From NCBI RefSeq assembly GCF_003048875.2, contig NZ_CP049264.1, positions 992,001 to 1,056,000 of the forward strand: a DNA stretch of 64,000 nucleotides, read 5' to 3'. The position numbers and the translations under genes are program-made. Shown here piece after piece: positions 59,801 through 64,000 of this stretch. Position 1 is the first letter of the stretch; each line of letters starts with the position of its first letter. The notes below the pieces were generated by a model. The model did no database searches. It saw nothing but the letters and a program-made list of their open reading frames with translations, and was not told where the DNA came from. The stretch comes from Campylobacter concisus (lineage in GTDB: Bacteria; Campylobacterota; Campylobacteria; Campylobacterales; Campylobacteraceae).

Positions 59801-60043
59801 TTTGAAGCTGATCTAGCATACAACAGACTAGTTGGCGACACAAAACCAACAATCGGCGTAAATGTCGCAAATGCTGGATATCTAGAGTTAGAGGGCAAAG
59901 AGGTTAAAAACCTTAGCACAGCTAGCCTTGGCATAAAAGCAAATGTCTATAAAAATGTAAATTTAGGCCTTTCTTACACTGGAGCTTTTGCTAAAGATGT
60001 AAGATCAAACAGCGTAAATGCTAAATTTGAGATATTGTTTTAG
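56852..60043 (+). CDS. Subtilisin-like serine protease autotransporter
   Basis: A 1,063-residue surface or secreted protease. Signal peptide (about 1-28), then an S8 domain with catalytic D77 (GVMDSGV), H154 (DSHGTHVAG), oxyanion N285 (TAGNRDG) and S363 (GGTSMAAPH). Residues 450-515 form a charged linker, 521-560 an autotransporter-associated repeat (GTLIKRGQGTLSLAGDNSYT), and about the last 270 a beta barrel ending in phenylalanine. The passenger is short, mostly the protease. Such proteins (S8 autotransporters) process surface proteins or host targets. It stands alone between an AT-rich leader and a strong terminator. Confidence 0.92.
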   Translation: MKRSVSSKKCILLSVACCTLLLANQLSASEQHRGKFGDIKSWQSNEYKADWGLVSMNAAVAYALGATGKGVTLGVMDSGVLLSHPEFSDGRVSALKVSGSYYKDGQRYPDTEYGNSPLVGKGSDKKNKKDFGDFKKGEEFSIDGDWIAGVNDSHGTHVAGTIAASRDGVGMHGVAFDAKLIMGNTGGTDGMTYGPNQDYNFFLNSYEGLAKSGARAINNSWGSNRKFYKAYEGATGYDGNNNLDIKDLDAAYKSYYPFVVNGKNFLDAAYEVATRYGVIQIFTAGNRDGMKESYTRAMLPYFRPDAEKYWLNITGQLEGDTQRYNTPGHSKWWSVAAPAKPIYSTVVDLTTGKADYGTKGGTSMAAPHVTGALGVIMQRYPYMNNAQIREVLLTTARQVHDDFKEPADTRKISGFSAALGVPDERWGWGVVDLYKAMFGPGQLLGVFDVNLNSDDIYSNNISDVAIKFRKTEDDAEAKIWTERKAELEKIANLTPEQKAELEIGNARERARELRASEGYEGTLIKRGQGTLSLAGDNSYTGKTIIKGGKITALNQSLKSSDVIVENGGALEIVREMSVPKVSRNKFTLQLSLGEVTKKSSNDVVKATIKSGGSYIVSNGASNLDLNFEKNSFINISEPSLEIMQRLYNDSTKSKTFTATGNFKGYEDTISREYAFFDLDKNYNDNKLELTLKKSKNTMTSIAASDNQKKVAQLIESTASRPALLPSPFRSRPAVITSDLYRHFIYTTPKEAKQTLKTFANEANLAQHNAFLLESIMLKNAVINHESDPFGIRASDSNGMKFWSNTMFDAMKFNDIKANYMTQLFGFDGSVNDAFVLGGVLGASTEKVKEDGDDAYKTKGKSIGIYGKSEIASTKLDLGVLYTDAKRKTQNGATIASFYSNDHIKSKEKALNAYANLALTSFNTENFSLNPYVGASYLRMKTDSTSQNVGIFKMDVDEKTRNLGIFSLGLNPSVPFSLGSTKMKFEADLAYNRLVGDTKPTIGVNVANAGYLELEGKEVKNLSTASLGIKANVYKNVNLGLSYTGAFAKDVRSNSVNAKFEILF

Positions 60044-60051
60044 TTAGAAAT

Positions 60052-60077
60052 GCTCGCTACTTTAAAAGGTAGCGAGC
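60052..60077. terminator. Terminator between the autotransporter and ilvA
   Basis: Perfect nine-pair stem GCTCGCTAC/GTAGCGAGC with an eight-base loop. It lies between two converging genes and can serve both. Confidence 0.65.
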
Positions 60078-60085
60078 TTATAAAT

Positions 60086-61297
60086 TTAGAAGAGTTGAGT
60101 GAAAGAAAAGCCGTTTTTATTAAGCGTATCTTTGATCTTTTCTTGATGCTCAAGACCCTTTGTCTCAAGCGTGATAGTGATGCTTGCATCGCCGTAGTCA
60201 AGCTTAGTAGAGAAGCGGTCGTAGTCGATCTTGACGATGTTTGCATTTGCTGATTTTAGGCTATCAGTTAGGCTCATGAGCGCTCCTGGCTTATCTACAA
60301 GTGTGATTTGCAAGGTCATCTTGCGGTGAGACTTGATAAGACCCTTTTCGATGATGATAGAAAGCACCTGAACATCGATATTTCCGCCACTTAGCACCAC
60401 GCCTATCTTTGCGCCTTTTTTAAATTTGATCTTATCATGCATGAGTGCTGCCACGCCAGCTGCGCCAGCTCCCTCAACTACGATCTTTTGCGTCTCTAGC
60501 AAGAACAAAATCGCAGTTGCGATCTCCTCATCATCGACCTGCACAAACTCATCCACGCACTCAACGATATTTTTAAGCGTTATCTCGCTCGCATCACGCA
60601 CAGCGATACCATCAGCTATTGTGCGAACTGACTTTGAGTTTATGCTCTTTTTAGCGCCGTAGCTATTAAACATAGCTGGAGCGCCCTTTGCGCCGACGCA
60701 AACGACTTTAGTTTTTGGATTTACTTGTTTTATACAGCTTGCCACGCCGCTAGCTAAGCCACCACCGCCAACTGGCACTACAACCATATCAAGGTCGCTT
60801 ATCTCATCAAGCATCTCAAGACCCACAGTGCCCTGCCCTGCCATGACGTACTCATCGTTAAACGGATGAACAAAGGTCATATCTTTTTCTTTGGCGTAAT
60901 TTACTGCAAATTCATACGCCTCATCAAAGTTATCACCTTTTAAGATCACTTCAGCGCCAAGATCCTTCGTGCCAGCTACCTTTAGAAGCGGGGTTGATTC
61001 TGGCATGACGATACAAGCATGCACGCCAAATTCTTTTGCGCTTATCGCCACGCCTTGAGCGTGATTGCCAGCGCTTGCAGCCACGACGCCACGTTTTCGC
61101 TCCTCCTCACTTAGGCTAGCTATTTTGTTATACGCACCTCTTATCTTATATGCGCCCGTTCTTTGTAAATTTTCTTCTTTCAAATAGACATTTGCGCCTA
61201 AAATTTTGCTAAGTTTTGCACTTAGCGCAAACGGAGTTTTATTTACAAAGTGACCGATCGTTATCTTTGCTTGGATTATTTTGTTTAATGAAACCAT
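60086..61297 (-). CDS. ilvA: Threonine ammonia-lyase
   Basis: A 403-residue PLP enzyme that turns threonine into 2-oxobutyrate. The PLP lysine is K51 in GAYKIRGA; SAGNHAQG near 75 and PVGGGGLASG near 176 hold the cofactor phosphate. A single ACT domain (about 328-403, LVDKPGALMSL) is present, in place of the two of E. coli IlvA, so isoleucine or another ligand may tune it. Either biosynthetic or catabolic use is possible. Confidence 0.92.
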   Translation of the reverse strand: MVSLNKIIQAKITIGHFVNKTPFALSAKLSKILGANVYLKEENLQRTGAYKIRGAYNKIASLSEEERKRGVVAASAGNHAQGVAISAKEFGVHACIVMPESTPLLKVAGTKDLGAEVILKGDNFDEAYEFAVNYAKEKDMTFVHPFNDEYVMAGQGTVGLEMLDEISDLDMVVVPVGGGGLASGVASCIKQVNPKTKVVCVGAKGAPAMFNSYGAKKSINSKSVRTIADGIAVRDASEITLKNIVECVDEFVQVDDEEIATAILFLLETQKIVVEGAGAAGVAALMHDKIKFKKGAKIGVVLSGGNIDVQVLSIIIEKGLIKSHRKMTLQITLVDKPGALMSLTDSLKSANANIVKIDYDRFSTKLDYGDASITITLETKGLEHQEKIKDTLNKNGFSFTQLF

Positions 61298-61312
61298 TTT
61301 TCAACTTTCCTT

Positions 61313-62422
61313 TTAAAATTTATCTTTTGCCTCTAGTAGCACGCCGCACTCGATGTGATGAGTGTTAGCAAACTGATCAAAGAGCGCAAATTTTATCACT
61401 TTATGGCTTTTAGTAAGCTCATTTAGATTTTCTTTTAATGTCTCTGGATTGCACGAGATATAGATGATGTTTTTGAATTTTTTGATGAAATTTATGACGC
61501 TTTCACTAAGTCCTGCACGAGGCGGATCAACAAGGACGTGTGAGAAGTTAAAGTCGCTTAAATTTATCTCTTTTAGCCTATTAAATTCCCTAACGCCAGC
61601 AAATGCACTCATCAGCTCATCAGCGTCCATACGCAAAAATTTGATATTTTTAGCCCCATTTAGCTCGCAGTTTTTAAGGGCATTTGCGATCGAGCTTTTT
61701 GAAATTTCAGTGGCAAGGACGTTTTTAAATTTAAACGAAAGCGGGATGGTAAAATTTCCATGTCCGCAGTAGAGTTCCAGCAAGTCATCGCCACTTTGCA
61801 CGCACTCTTTCGCCCAAGCTATCATCTTTTCATTTACAGCTCTATTTGGCTGGATAAAGGCATTTTCACTTAGGCTAAATTTATAAATTTGCCCTCCAAC
61901 ATTTAGCTCATCTATCAAATTTAGCTCACCGCTTAGCAGCTTTTGCCCGCGAGATCTTGCTAGTATGGTGACAGCAAGCTTGTTAGCTAGAGTTTTCATC
62001 GCCGCTTCAAACTCACTATCAAGCTTTTTGTGATAAAGCAGCGTAACCAAAATGCCGCTTTTACAAGAGATAAACTCCACTCCAAAAAGCTTCGTGCGTA
62101 AAATTTCATCATCTTGCAAGCTCTCAAGTAGCCTTGTCATGAGATGTGAAATTTGCTCGCAAACCTTTGGGCACTCATCTATGAAGACCTTTTTGCCCTT
62201 CTCGCTTGCGTGCATCGTATAGCTAAGCTTGCTGCCCTCATGCCAGATGCCAAACTCAGCCCTCGTGCGGTAGTGCTTTGGGCTTGAGCTAAAAACATCA
62301 AATTTACCCTCGTAAAAGTGGGAGAAATTTTGCTTAATAAGATCAGTTTTAAATGAAATTTGCTCACTATAAGGGGTAAAAAGAGTGCATGATCCGCACT
62401 CTTTTAGGTATTTGCAGTCCAA
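61313..62422 (-). CDS. trmA: tRNA (uracil-54-C5)-methyltransferase TrmA
   Basis: A 369-residue SAM enzyme making 5-methyluridine in the T-loop. LLELYCGHGNFTIPLS near 210 binds SAM; the catalytic cysteine is in YISCNPETL near 323. The opening CKYLKECGSCTLF has the cysteines of the RumA/TrmA superfamily. It starts two bases before the antiporter stop, on the same strand. Confidence 0.92.
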   Translation of the reverse strand: MDCKYLKECGSCTLFTPYSEQISFKTDLIKQNFSHFYEGKFDVFSSSPKHYRTRAEFGIWHEGSKLSYTMHASEKGKKVFIDECPKVCEQISHLMTRLLESLQDDEILRTKLFGVEFISCKSGILVTLLYHKKLDSEFEAAMKTLANKLAVTILARSRGQKLLSGELNLIDELNVGGQIYKFSLSENAFIQPNRAVNEKMIAWAKECVQSGDDLLELYCGHGNFTIPLSFKFKNVLATEISKSSIANALKNCELNGAKNIKFLRMDADELMSAFAGVREFNRLKEINLSDFNFSHVLVDPPRAGLSESVINFIKKFKNIIYISCNPETLKENLNELTKSHKVIKFALFDQFANTHHIECGVLLEAKDKF

Positions 62423-62424
62423 AT

Positions 62425-64000
62425 TTATGCCGCTTTCTCTTCGACTTTTTTACCGACAAATCTAACCAAAGCCCAGATCGCTAAAAATCCGCAAGGAAGT
62501 GCGATCCAAACGCTAAGACCAAGTGCGACCGGCAAGTAGCCAACAAGCACACAAACCGCACAAACGCTAAGTGCGTAGATCATCTGCGTTGAGACGTGAT
62601 CGATATGGCTACATCCTGCGCCCATTGATGAAAGTATCGTAGTGTCTGATATCGGCGAGCAGTGATCACCAAAGATAGCGCCAGTTAGCACGCTTGAGAT
62701 ATTTACGATCATATAAGCGTGCATCGCATCGCCATCTAAGCCGTAGTTTTTGCCCACTGCATAAGCAAGCGGGATAGCAAGAGGCATCAAAATGCCCATA
62801 GTGCCGTAGCTGGTACCAGTTGAGAAGCTTATAAATGAGCCAAGGATGAAAACAGCCACTGGCAAGATAAATTTAGGTGTTGAGTCACTTAGCAAATCAA
62901 CCAAATATCTTGAAGTGCCAAGCTCTTTTATAACCGCACTAAGGCTCCAAGCAAGAAGCAAGATGACGACTGTGATGATCATAGTTTTCCAGCCCTTTAC
63001 CCATGTGCTAATAGCCTCTTTTACATCAAAAATTTTGCGCCAAACGCCCATCGTGATAGCTACTATACTAGCAAGGAGCGCTGCTTGAAATAGCGATGTA
63101 GCAGAGTCAGCTGCGCCAAAAGTATCTTTAAATGTTGAAAACGAAAGCGGATTTGCAAGTGCATTTTTAAGAGTATCGCCCTCAAGTGCAGCAAGACCAC
63201 TAAAATAAAAGCTAGTAAATGCGCCGATAACTAGCACAAGAAGCGGCACGATCGCATTTGAAGCGCTTAGTTTTACACCCTCTTTTGGCTCAAGAGTTTT
63301 ATCTTCAAGGTCTTGAATTTGAGTTTTACCTGAGTGAAGCTCGCCTCTTCTAGCGCGTCTTTCAGCTGCTAGCATAGGACCATACTCGCGTTGCATCAAG
63401 GCTGTGCAAACGATGAAAAACAAGATAAAGAGGTTATAAAATCTATATGGAATGGTCTCGATAAATATAGAATAAGCGTTTATGCCAGTCTCGCCGATAA
63501 GCTCATAGCCCTTTTCGATGAGCGAAACCTCAAGTCCGACCCATGTAGAGATGATAGCGATACCAGCAATCGGTGCTGCAGTAGCGTCAATGATGAAGGC
63601 TAGCTTTTCGCGGCTTATTTTAAATTTATCGCTTATTGGTCTCATGATAGGACCAACGATTAGGGCGTTTGCGTAGTCATCGAAAAACACAAAGATACCC
63701 ATAAGCCAAGTTGAAATTTGAGCTGAAACGCCGGTTTTTGCCTTTTTGCTAAGCCAAAGAGCAACCGCCTTTGTGCCGCCCATCTTTGTGATAAGTGCGA
63801 CCACACCGCCTATACAAAGCACTTGAAGCAAGATGCCAGCATCGGTGCTATCAGCCATCGACTCAACCACTCTTGAAACGATGCCAGTAAAGCCTTTGAT
63901 GATGCCCATAAAGACATTTTCATTAACGATATTTATAAGAAAAGTTCCGCTAAAAACACCGATAAATAGCGACAATATAACGTCTTTTGTGATAAAGGCA
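62425..64000 (-). CDS. NhaC-family Na+/H+ antiporter, 5' end missing
   Basis: At least 525 residues, open to the window edge (AFITKDVILSLFIGVF before the first internal Met), so the start is outside. About 12 helices. WLMGIFVFFDDYANALIVG near 98 and SFSTGTSYGTMGILMPLAIP near 390 are the NhaC pattern, with GAIFGDHCSPISDTTILSS as the ion site. The substrate could be Na+ or an amino acid/lactate pair. Confidence 0.87.
   Translation of the reverse strand, partial: AFITKDVILSLFIGVFSGTFLINIVNENVFMGIIKGFTGIVSRVVESMADSTDAGILLQVLCIGGVVALITKMGGTKAVALWLSKKAKTGVSAQISTWLMGIFVFFDDYANALIVGPIMRPISDKFKISREKLAFIIDATAAPIAGIAIISTWVGLEVSLIEKGYELIGETGINAYSIFIETIPYRFYNLFILFFIVCTALMQREYGPMLAAERRARRGELHSGKTQIQDLEDKTLEPKEGVKLSASNAIVPLLVLVIGAFTSFYFSGLAALEGDTLKNALANPLSFSTFKDTFGAADSATSLFQAALLASIVAITMGVWRKIFDVKEAISTWVKGWKTMIITVVILLLAWSLSAVIKELGTSRYLVDLLSDSTPKFILPVAVFILGSFISFSTGTSYGTMGILMPLAIPLAYAVGKNYGLDGDAMHAYMIVNISSVLTGAIFGDHCSPISDTTILSSMGAGCSHIDHVSTQMIYALSVCAVCVLVGYLPVALGLSVWIALPCGFLAIWALVRFVGKKVEEKAA

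Overview
The window is AT-rich chromosomal DNA of a Campylobacter. The gene order cysS-msbA-pyrD-M16 peptidase-dapA-SDR, the block fthC-rny-tlpA-ftsY-radA and the pair fliL-acpS are ones I know from C. jejuni. The rRNA genes, the flagellar promoter types and the gene families fit the C. concisus/curvus/showae side of the genus. The species call is inference.

Layout. 1-1330 is the 5' part of a flagellar assembly protein A (FapA/DUF342) gene on the minus strand. 1451-13374 is a long plus-strand housekeeping run: murJ, cysS, msbA, pyrD, an M16 peptidase, dapA, a FabL-like reductase, pgsA, an AI-2E family permease, rseP and a YggS protein. 13485-16009 holds a Sel1 lipoprotein and two genes that carry flagellar-type promoters, one sigma54 and one sigma28, followed by the frameshifted remnant of a relative of the second. 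16666-22023 is a complete rRNA operon on the minus strand (16S, tRNA-Ile, tRNA-Ala, 23S, 5S), with the complementary processing stems that bracket 16S and 23S still visible. 22278-26905 (minus) carries a DUF945 protein, DedA, a SYLF protein, RNase Y and a 5-formyl-THF cyclo-ligase. 26955-30126 (plus) carries tlpA, ftsY, a VanZ protein and radA.

30130-33010 is a small accessory island of broken toxin and immunity genes, including one intact colicin-D-type immunity protein. 33037-37134 returns to ordinary genes (acpS, fliL, ybaK, a MidA-type methyltransferase, a TRIC channel, a second SYLF protein).

The most interesting locus is 37285-41846. A Fur-family regulator faces an overlapping operon made of an HMA_2-like protein, a ferritin-like protein, three small glycine-zipper proteins and a P1B-type ATPase whose membrane metal motif is SCA. 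This matches the architecture of ferrosome (fez) iron-storage organelle clusters. A shared 13-base sequence lies in front of both the regulator and the operon. An AGCS amino-acid symporter, a small membrane protein and modD follow on the same strand.

44738-53449 (minus) holds a NIT-domain chemoreceptor and an anaerobic respiratory module: a monohaem cytochrome c and two TorA-type molybdoenzymes, one a Tat lipoprotein. Its spacers are full of related hairpin repeats and contain one run of ten C. 53547-56553 carries an EamA protein, a Dyp peroxidase, a DUF4230 protein and a periplasmic MBL hydrolase. 56852-60043 is a subtilisin-type autotransporter. The window closes with ilvA, trmA and a 5'-incomplete NhaC-type antiporter on the minus strand.
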